Assembly: GCA_020073185.1 (NCBI GenBank)
Contig: JAIQFT010000002.1
Span: forward strand, 1 to 64,000
DNA from: Terriglobia bacterium
GTDB lineage: Bacteria > Acidobacteriota > Terriglobia > Terriglobales > Acidobacteriaceae
Length of the DNA: 64,000 nucleotides
Direction: 5' to 3'
How positions within the stretch are numbered: the stretch's first letter is position 1; the number at the start of each line of letters is the position of its first letter. Below the pieces are notes generated by a model. The model worked only from the letters and a program-made list of their open reading frames with translations. It had not been told where the DNA came from and ran no database searches. The position numbers and the translations under genes are program-made. Positions 25,938 to 35,348 of this stretch are shown here, one piece after another.

Positions 25938-27713
25938 ATGCCCGAACCGCGCCCGCTCGACAACCAGGCTATCGCCTCCATCTTTTACGAAACTGCCAGC
26001 CTGATGGAGATCAACGGCGACGACCCCTTTCGCGTCCGCTCCTACCGCCGCGCCGCGGAGGCCATCGAAGCGCTCGACCAGCCCATCTGGGCCCTGATTC
26101 CCGAACCCAGGAAGTTGCTGGAAATTCCCGGCATCGGCAAAGGCATGAGCGCGCACCTGCAAGAGCTCTATGAAACCGGGCGTGTCGGACTGCACGCGCA
26201 GCTCCTGGAGAAATACCATCCCTCGATGCTCGAGCTGCTCAAAATCCAGGGCCTTGGCCCCAAGACCATCGCGCTGCTGTGGAGCGCGCACCAGGTCAAC
26301 GATGTGGACGGTGTCGAGAAGCTGGCGCGCGCCGGCAAGCTGCGCGAGCTGCCGCGCATGGGCGAGAAGCAAGAGCAGAAAATCCTCAAGGCCATTGAGG
26401 ATTATCGCCGCATCTCCGGCCGCTTCTGCCTGGACGACGCCGACGCCGTCGCGCACAAGCTCGGCGATCATCTCGCGCATTTGCCCGGCGTGGAGAAGAT
26501 TACGCCCGCGGGCTCGCTGCGCCGCGGCCGCGAAACCGTCGGCGACCTCGATATCCTCGTAACCGGCAAGTGTTGTGCGCACGAGCAGCAGCGCAACCAC
26601 GTCATCGAGCAGATCGTGAGCTTCCCCGGCATTCTCGACGTCATCGCGCGTGGCGAAAACAAGGTCAGTTTCAAGCTGCGCAGCGGCATGCAGGTGGACG
26701 TTCGCCTGCTTCCGCCGGAGTCCTTCGGCGCCGCCTTGCAGTATTTCACCGGCTCCAAGTCGCACAACGTCGCCTTGCGCCAGCGCGCGCTCAAGCTCGG
26801 CTTCACGCTCAACGAATACGGGCTGGCGAAGCTCGACACCGACAAGCGCGTCGCCGGCAAGACGGAGGAGGAAATCTACGCCAAGCTCGGCATGGACTGC
26901 CCGCCGCCTGAGCTGCGCGAGAACGGTGGTGAAATCGAGGCGGCCATCGAGCGTCGCCTGCCCAAGCTGATCGAGCGGCGCGACCTCCAGGGCGACGTCC
27001 ACATGCACACGGTCGAAACCGATGGCAAGTGCACCATCGAGGAGATGGCCGAAGCGGCGCGCGCCCGCGGTTACCGGTACATGGCGATCACCGACCATTC
27101 CAAGAACCTGGCCATGGCCAATGGCCTCGACGATAAGCGCGCTGTCGCCCACATCACGAGGATCCGCAAGGCCGGAGAAAAGCTGGAGGGCATCCGCATT
27201 TTCGCTGGAATCGAAGTGGACATTCTCGCCGACGGCTCGCTCGACCTTTCCGATTCGGTGCTGGAGGATATGGACATCGTCATCGCCAGCGTGCATTCCG
27301 CCTTTAACCAGGAGCCGCAGCAGATGACCGGGCGCTTGCTGAAGGCGATCGAGAACCAGAACGTCTCGGTCATCGGCCATCCCACAGGGCGCATCCTGCT
27401 GCGCCGCGACGCCTACCAGTTCGATATGGAGGCCGTGCTCGCCGCCGCCGCGCGCAACAAGGTAGCGATGGAGTTGAACGCCTATCCGGACCGCCTCGAT
27501 TTGTGCGATCGCCATCTGCGCATGGCCAAAGAACGCGGCGTGAAGATCGTCATCAACACCGACTCGCACCACACATCGCACCTGGAGAAAATCAAGTATG
27601 GCGTGTTGCAGGCGCGCCGCGCGTGGCTGACAAAAGACGACGTGCTCAACACTTTACCGGCGGAAAAATTCGCCCAAGCGATGAAGAAACAGTGGCCAGT
27701 GGCCAGTGGCTAG
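25938..27713 (+). CDS. polX: Family X DNA polymerase/3'-exonuclease with PHP domain
   Basis: A 591-residue repair enzyme. The N-terminal helix-hairpin-helix region (about 1-150, EIPGIGKGMSAHLQELYETG) is followed by the nucleotidyltransferase core (PAGSLRRGRETVGDLDILVT, about 190-215) and the thumb region. The PHP domain (about 350-591) has metal ligands in GDVHMHTVETDG, AITDHSKNL, SVHSAF and NTDSHHTSHL. PHP-containing PolX is typical of Acidobacteria, Thermus and Bacillus. ATG 25938 begins the conserved N-terminus. The final residues KKQWPVASG are encoded by an intergenic repeat (27691-27721), so the natural C-terminus may have been extended by that repeat. Confidence 0.93.
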   Translation: MPEPRPLDNQAIASIFYETASLMEINGDDPFRVRSYRRAAEAIEALDQPIWALIPEPRKLLEIPGIGKGMSAHLQELYETGRVGLHAQLLEKYHPSMLELLKIQGLGPKTIALLWSAHQVNDVDGVEKLARAGKLRELPRMGEKQEQKILKAIEDYRRISGRFCLDDADAVAHKLGDHLAHLPGVEKITPAGSLRRGRETVGDLDILVTGKCCAHEQQRNHVIEQIVSFPGILDVIARGENKVSFKLRSGMQVDVRLLPPESFGAALQYFTGSKSHNVALRQRALKLGFTLNEYGLAKLDTDKRVAGKTEEEIYAKLGMDCPPPELRENGGEIEAAIERRLPKLIERRDLQGDVHMHTVETDGKCTIEEMAEAARARGYRYMAITDHSKNLAMANGLDDKRAVAHITRIRKAGEKLEGIRIFAGIEVDILADGSLDLSDSVLEDMDIVIASVHSAFNQEPQQMTGRLLKAIENQNVSVIGHPTGRILLRRDAYQFDMEAVLAAAARNKVAMELNAYPDRLDLCDRHLRMAKERGVKIVINTDSHHTSHLEKIKYGVLQARRAWLTKDDVLNTLPAEKFAQAMKKQWPVASG

Positions 27714-27721
27714 CGGCCAGT
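27691..27721 (+). repeat. AGTGGCC tandem tract at the polX 3' end
   Basis: AGTGGCCAGTGGCCAGTGGC is followed by TAGCGGCCAGT; the 7-base unit AGTGGCC recurs in tandem and overlaps the last codons of polX. It is related in inverted orientation to CACTGGCCACTGACCACTT at 27825-27843, with which it could pair across about 100 bases. Confidence 0.6.
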
Positions 27722-27824
27722 CAGAGAGCAGGTATCTGATAATCACCAATGCGCGCGTTACCGTGGAAACGAGGGCCTTTCGTCCGCGAAGCGTCGCGTT
27801 CATGTGCGGGCTTTCGTTCCCGGG

Positions 27825-27843
27825 CACTGGCCACTGACCACTT
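27825..27843 (-). repeat. Inverted copy of the AGTGGCC tract
   Basis: CACTGGCCACTGACCACTT is, on the minus strand, AAGTGGTCAGTGGCCAGTG, a close match to the tract at 27691-27721. The two flank a 100-base gap before the gene at 27878. Short GTGGCCAGT pieces also occur near 28523. Confidence 0.55.
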
Positions 27844-27877
27844 GTTTTCAGCGCTTCACACGTGAGGAATCTGCCGT

Positions 27878-28501
27878 ATGCCGGAAGACAACGTAAAACT
27901 CAATCCGACACCGGACCCTAAGCCAAGCACGACGCCGGCAAAACCGCAGGTCGTCAATCATGACGCCGACAACTACGATCGCGCCCATGTCCCCATGGGA
28001 GAAGAGTTCGACAAGGCGAAATGGACTCTTCCGCCCTGGCAGCCTGTGGTCATCGCGCTGGCCATCGTTGCCGTGGTGGTCGCGTTCCTGTCGTGGATCA
28101 CAAGGGCCAAGCCGCAAGGCAAAGCGACCATCGACAACATGAACGTCGTCCAAATCCAGGGCGACAGCGTGCTGGTCGCGGTCAACGTCACCTTGAACAA
28201 CTCCGGCCAGAAGCCGCTCTGGATCCACGACATCACGGCGCAATTGAAGACCGACAAGGGCGATTTTTCCGACGAGGCCGCACCCGCCGTTGATGCCGAG
28301 CGCTACTACCAGGCGTTCCCTGACCTGAAGCAGAACACGCTGGCGGCGCTGTTGCCGGAGGCCAAAATCGCGCCCGGCGGCGCGCAGAAGGGGACAATCG
28401 TCTTCAGCTTTCCCGTGACCAAGGACCAGTTCGAAAAGCGCAAGGCGTTGACGGTAACCATTCAGCCATACGAACAAAAACCCGTGGTGATGACGAACTA
28501 G
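27878..28501 (+). CDS. Membrane-anchored protein of unknown function
   Basis: A 207-residue protein with a charged, proline-rich cytosolic N-terminus (about 1-52), one membrane helix (about 54-75, VVIALAIVAVVVAFLSWI) and an extracytoplasmic beta-rich domain in which VVQIQGDSVLVAVNVTLNNSG and KPLWIHDITAQLKTD resemble an immunoglobulin-like or DUF2393-type fold. It lacks a cleavable signal. Function unknown. It precedes the CPBP-like gene by about 160 bases on the same strand. Confidence 0.75.
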   Translation: MPEDNVKLNPTPDPKPSTTPAKPQVVNHDADNYDRAHVPMGEEFDKAKWTLPPWQPVVIALAIVAVVVAFLSWITRAKPQGKATIDNMNVVQIQGDSVLVAVNVTLNNSGQKPLWIHDITAQLKTDKGDFSDEAAPAVDAERYYQAFPDLKQNTLAALLPEAKIAPGGAQKGTIVFSFPVTKDQFEKRKALTVTIQPYEQKPVVMTN

Positions 28502-28659
28502 TGTGCGGTGAAAAGTGATCGGTGGCCAGTAAACTGTTCCGGGATTGTACGACGGCTTCAGGATTCCGCCGATTGCCCCAAGCGATTTGGGAAGTTTGAC
28601 TCTCAGCAAACGGCAGCTTAGGATGCCCGCACAGCCGGCCTGTTTTCACGGAGAGCCTA

Positions 28660-31600
28660 GTGTCGCGCCTGACAGGAAGAGACCTCAGAACCTTGCTCGC
28701 ATGGATCGTGATCGGCGTGGTGGGCGCCGTTGTCGCGGTCCGCTACTACCACGCCGCATTTCCGGAAGCCGCGCTCAACCTCAAGGTCTCCAAGGGTGAG
28801 GCGCTGGAGACGGCGCGCAAGTTCCTGGCCGAAAACGGCATGATGGTGGATGGCTACGAATCGAGTATCGTGTTCCACGTCGACGAGAACGCGAAGACTT
28901 ACCTGGAGCGCGAGCTCGGCCTGGAGCAGGCGAACAAGCTCATGGCCGGACCGGTGCTTGTCTGGGCCTGGGAGGTGCGCTTTTTCCGGCCACAGCAGCA
29001 GGAGGAGTTTAGCGTCAGCGTAAGCCCAGCGGGACGAGTGGCCGGGTTCTCGCACACCATCGAGGAAGCGCGGGCCGGGGCAAAGCTGGAGCACGACGCG
29101 GCGCAGGCCATCGCGGAAAAATTTGCCGGCGCACAATACGCGGACTTCGCCTCCTATGATTTTCTGCCGGCGGAGGCGAACTCCAACGACCGTCCCAACC
29201 GCCGCGACTGGAGCTTTACCTGGGAACGGCGCGGGTTCAAAGCGCCGCAGCGTGAAGACGGCGCGTCTTACCGGTTACGCGTCAGCGTGCAGGGCGACAA
29301 GCCCGGCGCCTCCAGCGAATTCCTGAAAGTGCCGGAGGCCTGGCAGCGCAGCTACCAGAGACTGCGCTCCAGCAACGCTTTTTACGGCACCATCGCGCTG
29401 ATTCCCTACTTGCTCCTCAACGGCGCGATGCTGTGGGTACTGTTCGGTCTTGGCCGCCGCGGCATCGTCCGCTGGAGCGGCGCGCTGAAGCTGGGATTCG
29501 TGCTCGCCATCCTGTTCTTCGCCATGACGGCGAACAACTGGCCGGTGACACGTGCCGCCTACGACACCAATTCGTCGTACCCGTCGTTCGTGGTGCAGCA
29601 CCTGGCACTGGCGCTCGTGGGAAGCTTGGCGCTCGGACTGATGGTGGCATTGACGGTAGCCGCCGGTGAGCCGCTGTATCGCTGGTCGCAGCCGGAGCAG
29701 TTGCGGCTGAACGTGGCGTGGACGCTGCCGGGAATCCGCAGCAAAGAGTTTTTCCGCTCCTGCGTGATCGGCCTGGGCATGGCCGCGGGACACATCGGGT
29801 TCGTGGTGCTCTTTTATCTGTTGGGAAGCAAAGTCGGGGTGTGGGCGCCGCAGGACGTTCCCTACACCGATGTGCTGAGCACCAAGTTTCCGTGGCTGTT
29901 TCCGCTGACCATCGGCGCCTACGCGGCGACGAGCGAGGAATTCCTCTTCCGGCTGTTCGCCATTCCCTTCCTGATGCGCCTGACCAACTCGCGCGTGTTG
30001 GCGGTTGTGCTGCCGGCGTTTTTTTGGGGGTTTCTGCACTCGACGTATCCGCAGCAGCCCGGCTACGTCCGCGGAATCGAAGTGGGGTTGATAGGAATCG
30101 TGGCGGGCGTGGTGATGCTGCGCTACGGCATCCTCGCAACCCTGGTGTGGCACTACACGGTGGACGCGGCGCTGATCAGCCTGTTCCTGCTGCGCTCGGG
30201 CAATTTGTACTTCCGCACGTCGGGCGCCTTGGTAGCAGCGGGCGCGCTGATTCCACTGTTGATCTCGGGCGGATTCTACCTGGCGCGACGACGATTCGAG
30301 CCCGACGAAGCGCTCCTGAACCGCGCGGAGGTGCTGACGGAGAAGTCCGTGCCCGAGGCCATGCCGGTGGAACGTCAGACAGCGCCGGTGGAAGCGCTGA
30401 GCGCCTCGAACATCAAGTTCGTGCTGAGCTGTGGCGTCTTGGGACTGTTGCTGGTGGTCATGATCAGGCCGCAACAGATCGGCGAATTCCTGCGCTTCCA
30501 AATTAACGCGCAGCAGGCAGCGGAGCGCGCCGACAGCGTACTGCGCGCGCGCGGAGTTAAGCCGGAACGCTATCACCGCGTCACCACGCTGGCGAACCAC
30601 TCCGATGCTTACGTGAATGAATTCCTGCGCAGGAAGATCGGCATTGCGGGCGCCAACCGCGTTTTCCAGGACAAAGTGCCGCTGGCGCTGTGGCGCGTGC
30701 GCTACTTCCGCGACGGCGAGAAAGAAGAGTACGCAGCCGTGCTGCGGCCGGACGGCGCCTTTCATTCCGTGCACCACACTATCGAAGAGAACGCGCCGGG
30801 GGCGAAGCTCTCGCGCGAGGAGGCGCAGGCGCTCGCCGAAGAGTATCTGCGCGAGGAGAAAAAGCTCGACCTGAACCAGTGGAAGTTGGTGGACTCCAGC
30901 GCCGACGCGCGGCCGGCGCGCACCGATCATCAATTCGTCTGGGAGGAAAAGCAGGCTGCGGCGGGCTCGGGAACGGACGCGGCGCACGTGCGCGCCGAGT
31001 TGCACGTGTTGGGAGACGAAGTTTCCGGCTACCGCGTGTTCGTCAAAATCCCGGAACAATGGGAGCGCGATCAGCAGAAGCGGACGCTGCCGCGCGTGCT
31101 GCGCACGGTGTGGACGGTGGTCGTTTTCGCCGGACTGGGCGTCGCCGCGGTGGTGTTGTTCTTCAAGAACCTGCGGCAGCAAACGGTTCCCTGGAAGCGC
31201 ATGGCGAAATGGGCGCTGGTGGCGCTGGCGGGTTCGGCCATCACTACCTTCAACAGCCTGCCGAGCGTGATGTCCAATTACCCGACGGCGGTGCCGCTGG
31301 CAACCTTTCGGACAATCATGAGCGTGTCGCTGTTCATCGCGGTGCTGTTCGGCTTCGCGGCGGCGGCGTATCTGCTGGGGCTGGCGTGGTTTTACCTGGC
31401 GCGCGCTTTCGGCGAGCAGAGGCTGCCAGGGTGGGGCGGGCAGCCAGCCAACTACTACCGCGACGCGCTGCTCGTCGGCGTGAGCGGGACGGCAGCGCTG
31501 GCCGGACTGGAACGATTGTCGTATCTCGCGTCGCAGGCCATGCCGACCCTGATGCGCTCGCTGGAGGCGGCGGTACCGTCGGGTTTGGACGCGTATCTGC

Positions 31601-32052
31601 CGGCGGCGCAGGCGATCGGCCACGCGCTCAGCACAGGAATCTTCGCGACGGCGCTGGTTGGCTTGGCGGCGGGGTTCATCGCGTGTTACCTGCGGCAGCG
31701 CTGGATGCAGTGGGCGCTGCTGTTCGGCGCGGCGCTGGCGCTGGCGGGCGATTGGGGCAGTCCCGCGGACTTTGCCCAGCACCTGGTGATTCGGCTGGTG
31801 ACGCTGGCAGTGATCTGGGTCGCGGTACAGCGGATCGTGCGCTTCAATGCGATGGCGTACTTCCTGATCGGCGGATTGTCGGGATTGCTGTCCGCGGCCG
31901 CGGTCCTGCTGAAACAGCCGAATGCCTTCCTGCGGATGAATGGGTGGGTGGCGGTGGGCGCGGCGGTGGTGCTGGTCGCGTGGCCGCTGCTGGCATGGCG
32001 CGCGGCATGGCGAACCGGGACGGTAAGAGCGGCGGGCGCAGCGGGCTCGTAA
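28660..32052 (+). CDS. Large CPBP-family membrane protease-like protein with duplicated domain
   Basis: An 1130-residue membrane protein. The CPBP (Rce1/Abi) glutamic-protease-like core lies at about residues 360-530 with Glu426-Glu427 and Arg431 in TSEEFLFRLF, His460 in FFWGFLHS and His498 in WHYTVDAAL. A soluble region at about 40-240 is repeated at about 625-800: both copies have a lysine/arginine-rich start, a central VRFFRPQQQEEF or VRYFRDGEKEEY, and an HTIEEARAGAKL or HTIEENAPGAKL. Additional membrane helices follow the second copy. Family members are proteases or protease-like proteins acting in the membrane. GTG 28660 is preceded by GGAGAG. The role is unknown, and the double copy is unusual. 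Confidence 0.8.
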   Translation: MSRLTGRDLRTLLAWIVIGVVGAVVAVRYYHAAFPEAALNLKVSKGEALETARKFLAENGMMVDGYESSIVFHVDENAKTYLERELGLEQANKLMAGPVLVWAWEVRFFRPQQQEEFSVSVSPAGRVAGFSHTIEEARAGAKLEHDAAQAIAEKFAGAQYADFASYDFLPAEANSNDRPNRRDWSFTWERRGFKAPQREDGASYRLRVSVQGDKPGASSEFLKVPEAWQRSYQRLRSSNAFYGTIALIPYLLLNGAMLWVLFGLGRRGIVRWSGALKLGFVLAILFFAMTANNWPVTRAAYDTNSSYPSFVVQHLALALVGSLALGLMVALTVAAGEPLYRWSQPEQLRLNVAWTLPGIRSKEFFRSCVIGLGMAAGHIGFVVLFYLLGSKVGVWAPQDVPYTDVLSTKFPWLFPLTIGAYAATSEEFLFRLFAIPFLMRLTNSRVLAVVLPAFFWGFLHSTYPQQPGYVRGIEVGLIGIVAGVVMLRYGILATLVWHYTVDAALISLFLLRSGNLYFRTSGALVAAGALIPLLISGGFYLARRRFEPDEALLNRAEVLTEKSVPEAMPVERQTAPVEALSASNIKFVLSCGVLGLLLVVMIRPQQIGEFLRFQINAQQAAERADSVLRARGVKPERYHRVTTLANHSDAYVNEFLRRKIGIAGANRVFQDKVPLALWRVRYFRDGEKEEYAAVLRPDGAFHSVHHTIEENAPGAKLSREEAQALAEEYLREEKKLDLNQWKLVDSSADARPARTDHQFVWEEKQAAAGSGTDAAHVRAELHVLGDEVSGYRVFVKIPEQWERDQQKRTLPRVLRTVWTVVVFAGLGVAAVVLFFKNLRQQTVPWKRMAKWALVALAGSAITTFNSLPSVMSNYPTAVPLATFRTIMSVSLFIAVLFGFAAAAYLLGLAWFYLARAFGEQRLPGWGGQPANYYRDALLVGVSGTAALAGLERLSYLASQAMPTLMRSLEAAVPSGLDAYLPAAQAIGHALSTGIFATALVGLAAGFIACYLRQRWMQWALLFGAALALAGDWGSPADFAQHLVIRLVTLAVIWVAVQRIVRFNAMAYFLIGGLSGLLSAAAVLLKQPNAFLRMNGWVAVGAAVVLVAWPLLAWRAAWRTGTVRAAGAAGS

Positions 32053-32147
32053 TCGTCGCGGACATGGTTTGATATCATTCCGCCGCTTCACGAACCCTGT
32101 GGGGCATTGTCATATCGTATCACGATATTTACAGTCAGGAGCACGCC

Positions 32148-34346
32148 ATGACACCTGTCCGCGGCCGGTGCGCCGCCCTGCTGGCCGCTTGTTTCCTGTT
32201 CACACTGGCCGCGGCGGCGGCCGAGAAGCGTCCGATCACCGAAAAAGATCTGTTCCAGTTCACCTGGATTGCCGATCCGCAGGTTTCCCCCGACGGCACG
32301 CAGGTGGCGTTCGTGCGGATCGTGGTCAACGACAAGAAGGACGATTACGACACCTCGATCTGGACGGCCTCGACGCGCGGAGGCGAGCCGCGCATGCTGA
32401 CCTCGGGAACGCGAGACGCGTCGCCGCAGTGGTCGCCGGAAGGCACGCGGCTGGCGTTCGTGCGCAGCGTGGAGAAAGACGGCAAGCGCCAGCCGCCGCA
32501 GATTTACATCCTTCCTCTCACCGGCGGCGAAGCGTGGCCGCTGACCAAATTGCCGAAGGGCGCGTCGCGGCCGACGTGGTCTCCAGACGGGCAGACGATC
32601 GCCTTCAACAGCCCAACCAATGCAGACGATCTCGCGAAGGAAGCGTGCAAGGGCGGCAAGGACGGCACGGACAAAGAATCCGAGAGTGACAAAGCGAAGT
32701 GCGCCAAGGCGGAGCACGAGAGCGACGTGCACGTCGTCAGCCGCGCCGTCTATCGGCTGAATGGCGCCGGATACCTGGATTTTACGCATCGCAACCACGT
32801 CTGGAGTGTTGCGGTCGGCGGCAGGCCGGATGAGGCCGTCAAGCCCACGCAGCTTACCTCCGGCGATTTTTCCGAGCAGGAGATCACGTGGGCGCCGGAC
32901 GGGTCAAAAATTTACTTCGTCTCCAACCGGTCGTTGGAGCCGTATTACGAGTTTCCGCAGAACGCGGTATACGAGGTGCCCGCGGGCGGTGGCGAGAGCA
33001 AGGAAGTAACGCGCCTGGAGGGCGGCGCTCTGTCCTCGATTTCGGTTAGCCGCGACGGCAAGCGCATGGCGTTTTTCGGTTCGCTGAACCAGCCGGTGCG
33101 CTCCTACACGCAACAGGACTTGTGGGTGGTGGACCTTGTCGCCGGCGCCAAGCCGCGCAATTTGACCGCTAGCTTTGACTGGGACGTGGGATCGGGTGCA
33201 TTCGGCGACCAGGAACCACCGCGCGCCGCGGGTGGCTCGCGTCCGCTGTGGAGCGCGGACGGAAATTCGCTGATCGTGCTGGTCGGTCGCGAGGGCCGCG
33301 GCAACCTGGAGCGGTTCGAAGTGGCTACCGGCAAGAATTCGCCGGTCACGCGCGGCGATCAGTCGGTGGACGCGTACGTCGAGAAGCCCGACGGCGCCAT
33401 GACGGTGGTGGAGGTCAGCACGCCGACCATGATCAACGATCTGTTCCTGGTGCAGCCCAACGGATCACTGCAGCGGCTGACGGACATTAACCAGAAGCTC
33501 TTTGCGCAACTGAACCTCACCGCGCCGGAGGAAATCACCTACACCAGCTTCGATGGCAAGAAGATCCAGGCATGGGTGCAGAAGCCGCCGGATTTTGATG
33601 CGAAAAAGAAATATCCGCTGATCCTTAACATTCACGGCGGGCCGCATGCGGCGTACGGCTGGGTATTTGATCACGAGTTCCAATGGATGGCGGCTAAAGG
33701 CTACGTCGTGCTCTATCCGAATCCGCGCGGCAGCACGACCTACGGGCAGGAGTTTGGCAACATCATCCAGTACCACTATCCGGGCGACGATTTCAAAGAC
33801 CTGATGGCGGGGGTGGATGAATTGATCCGGCGCGGGTACATCGACGATAAGCGGCTGGGCGTCACCGGCGGCAGCGGCGGCGGGCTGCTGACCGACTGGG
33901 CTGTGGGCCATACCACGCGATTTGCGGCAGCGGTGGCGCAGCGCGATATCGCGAGCTGGGCGGCGTGGTGGTACTCGGCGGACATCACGTTCTTTCAGCC
34001 GAACTGGTTCCACAAGCCTCCGTTCGAGGATCCGCAGGAATACGCGGAGCGCTCGCCGATCACCTACATCAACGAGGTCAAGACGCCGTTGATGCTGATC
34101 CTCGGCGATGCCGACTGGCGCACGCCGGAGGGAGCTGGCGGCGAGGAGATGTTTCGCGCGCTGAAATACCGCAAGGTGCCAACGGTGATGGTGCGCTTTC
34201 CGGGCGAGTCGCACGAATTGTCGCGCTCCGGCCAGCCGTGGCACCGAATTGAGCGCCTGGAGCACATCGTCAACTGGTTCGACATCTATCTGCAGGGAAA
34301 GAAAATTCCGGGGTATGAGCCGGGAGAGGAAAAGGCGTGGAAGTGA
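32148..34346 (+). CDS. Secreted S9-family prolyl-oligopeptidase-type peptidase
   Basis: A 732-residue exported serine peptidase of the S9C (acylaminoacyl-peptidase/DPP-like) group. Residues 1-24 form a Sec signal ending in AAAA. Residues 30-450 are a beta-propeller with PQVSPDGTQVAFVR, PTWSPDGQTIAFNS and similar WD40-like repeats. The alpha/beta-hydrolase domain contains the triad Ser576 (VTGGSGGGLL), Asp656 (LGDADWRTP) and His689 (GESHELSRSG). It likely degrades peptides in the periplasm. It lies about 95 bases after the CPBP-like gene on the same strand. The nuclease-like gene follows 120 bases later. Confidence 0.92.
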   Translation: MTPVRGRCAALLAACFLFTLAAAAAEKRPITEKDLFQFTWIADPQVSPDGTQVAFVRIVVNDKKDDYDTSIWTASTRGGEPRMLTSGTRDASPQWSPEGTRLAFVRSVEKDGKRQPPQIYILPLTGGEAWPLTKLPKGASRPTWSPDGQTIAFNSPTNADDLAKEACKGGKDGTDKESESDKAKCAKAEHESDVHVVSRAVYRLNGAGYLDFTHRNHVWSVAVGGRPDEAVKPTQLTSGDFSEQEITWAPDGSKIYFVSNRSLEPYYEFPQNAVYEVPAGGGESKEVTRLEGGALSSISVSRDGKRMAFFGSLNQPVRSYTQQDLWVVDLVAGAKPRNLTASFDWDVGSGAFGDQEPPRAAGGSRPLWSADGNSLIVLVGREGRGNLERFEVATGKNSPVTRGDQSVDAYVEKPDGAMTVVEVSTPTMINDLFLVQPNGSLQRLTDINQKLFAQLNLTAPEEITYTSFDGKKIQAWVQKPPDFDAKKKYPLILNIHGGPHAAYGWVFDHEFQWMAAKGYVVLYPNPRGSTTYGQEFGNIIQYHYPGDDFKDLMAGVDELIRRGYIDDKRLGVTGGSGGGLLTDWAVGHTTRFAAAVAQRDIASWAAWWYSADITFFQPNWFHKPPFEDPQEYAERSPITYINEVKTPLMLILGDADWRTPEGAGGEEMFRALKYRKVPTVMVRFPGESHELSRSGQPWHRIERLEHIVNWFDIYLQGKKIPGYEPGEEKAWK

Positions 34347-34466
34347 GGTGAAATTTTGACCGGGGTTCGAATGGTTCCACTTGGAGGCGGCGGATGTGAG
34401 AACATTAAGTCGCCGGAAGTTCATGTGAGCCGCACAAGTCAGCAGCCTCCTGCAGAGGAGAACACG

Positions 34467-35348
34467 ATGGAGGACATTAGTACCGCCAAGGTTTTGAGGA
34501 TCAACGAATGCGGCCACGATGAGTACTGGCTGCGGGACACGATCTACGACGATCCATCCATGCTTGATCTGGGTGATCTGCAGCCGATCAGCAAGGAGCG
34601 CACCCAATCACAAGGGGGAAGGCTGGATCTGCTGCTGAAAGACCCAGAAGACAATTCCATGTACGAGGTCGAGCTGCAGCTAGGAGAGACCGATGAGATC
34701 CACATCATCCGCACCATCGAATATTGGGCCAATGAAAAGCGCAAGTGGCCGAAGCGCAGCCATACGGCGGTGCTTGTCGCCGAGAGGATCACCAACCGCT
34801 TCTTTAACGTAGTGCAATTGTTGAGCATGTCCGTGCCAATCATCGGTATTCAGGCCAATGTGGTGGACATAGGCGGTGCGAAGGCGTTGCACTTCACCAA
34901 GGTGATCGACACCTACGAAGAGCCCGAGGAAGCCGAAGCGCCGCAGGAGTCCCAATTCGACGAGTCATACTGGGTCAAGAATTACCCGGCTACCTTGGAA
35001 TGCGCGAAGTGGTATCGGGGCGTGGTGGAGAGACTCTATGGTGACGTTCCAGTTAGGTATTACGACAGCTACATATCGCTGGTTGTCGGAGGTGTTGCGA
35101 AGGTATGGATCAATAAGCGGGAGAACGACCGGGCGTTTATCCAGCTGAAGCTAGGCAAGGACCCAGAAGTCTCGGGTCGCCTGAGTGCCGAAGGCATCTC
35201 CTTTACTACCCACGCGGCAGGAACTGTGAACTTCAACGTGAACCTGCAGCAGCTCAAAGACCACGCAGAGACCCATGCGTGGCTGACATCTAAGTTGTCG
35301 CCCGAGAACTTGAAACTGGCACGCGGACAACCAGTTGGAGATAAGTAA
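34467..35348 (+). CDS. Orphan PD-(D/E)XK-nuclease-like protein
   Basis: A 293-residue soluble protein. Near residues 50-75 the sequence QGGRLDLLLKDPE, then NSMYEVELQLGETDE, has the D, then E-x-E/Q spacing of PD-(D/E)XK nuclease folds (Asp in a beta strand, followed by YEVELQLG in the next strand). A conserved helix RTIEYWANEKRKWP follows. Resemblance to NucS-like or DUF91/DUF5655-type proteins is suspected. There is no adjacent methyltransferase or specificity gene. ATG 34467 was chosen for GAGGAG 8 bases upstream. It sits in a gap with a short palindromic element downstream. Function is uncertain. Confidence 0.6.
   Translation: MEDISTAKVLRINECGHDEYWLRDTIYDDPSMLDLGDLQPISKERTQSQGGRLDLLLKDPEDNSMYEVELQLGETDEIHIIRTIEYWANEKRKWPKRSHTAVLVAERITNRFFNVVQLLSMSVPIIGIQANVVDIGGAKALHFTKVIDTYEEPEEAEAPQESQFDESYWVKNYPATLECAKWYRGVVERLYGDVPVRYYDSYISLVVGGVAKVWINKRENDRAFIQLKLGKDPEVSGRLSAEGISFTTHAAGTVNFNVNLQQLKDHAETHAWLTSKLSPENLKLARGQPVGDK

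Noticed and set aside
29275-32091. Very long open frame on the minus strand opposite the CPBP gene (about 930 codons)
   Set aside because: The plus-strand frame has clear domains and a good start, and the antisense frame is Gln/Arg/His-rich without any motif, as expected opposite GC-rich coding sequence.
34360-34376. GGGGTTCGAATGG resembling a tRNA T-loop
   Set aside because: No acceptor, D or anticodon arms can be placed around it; upstream is the end of the S9 peptidase gene.
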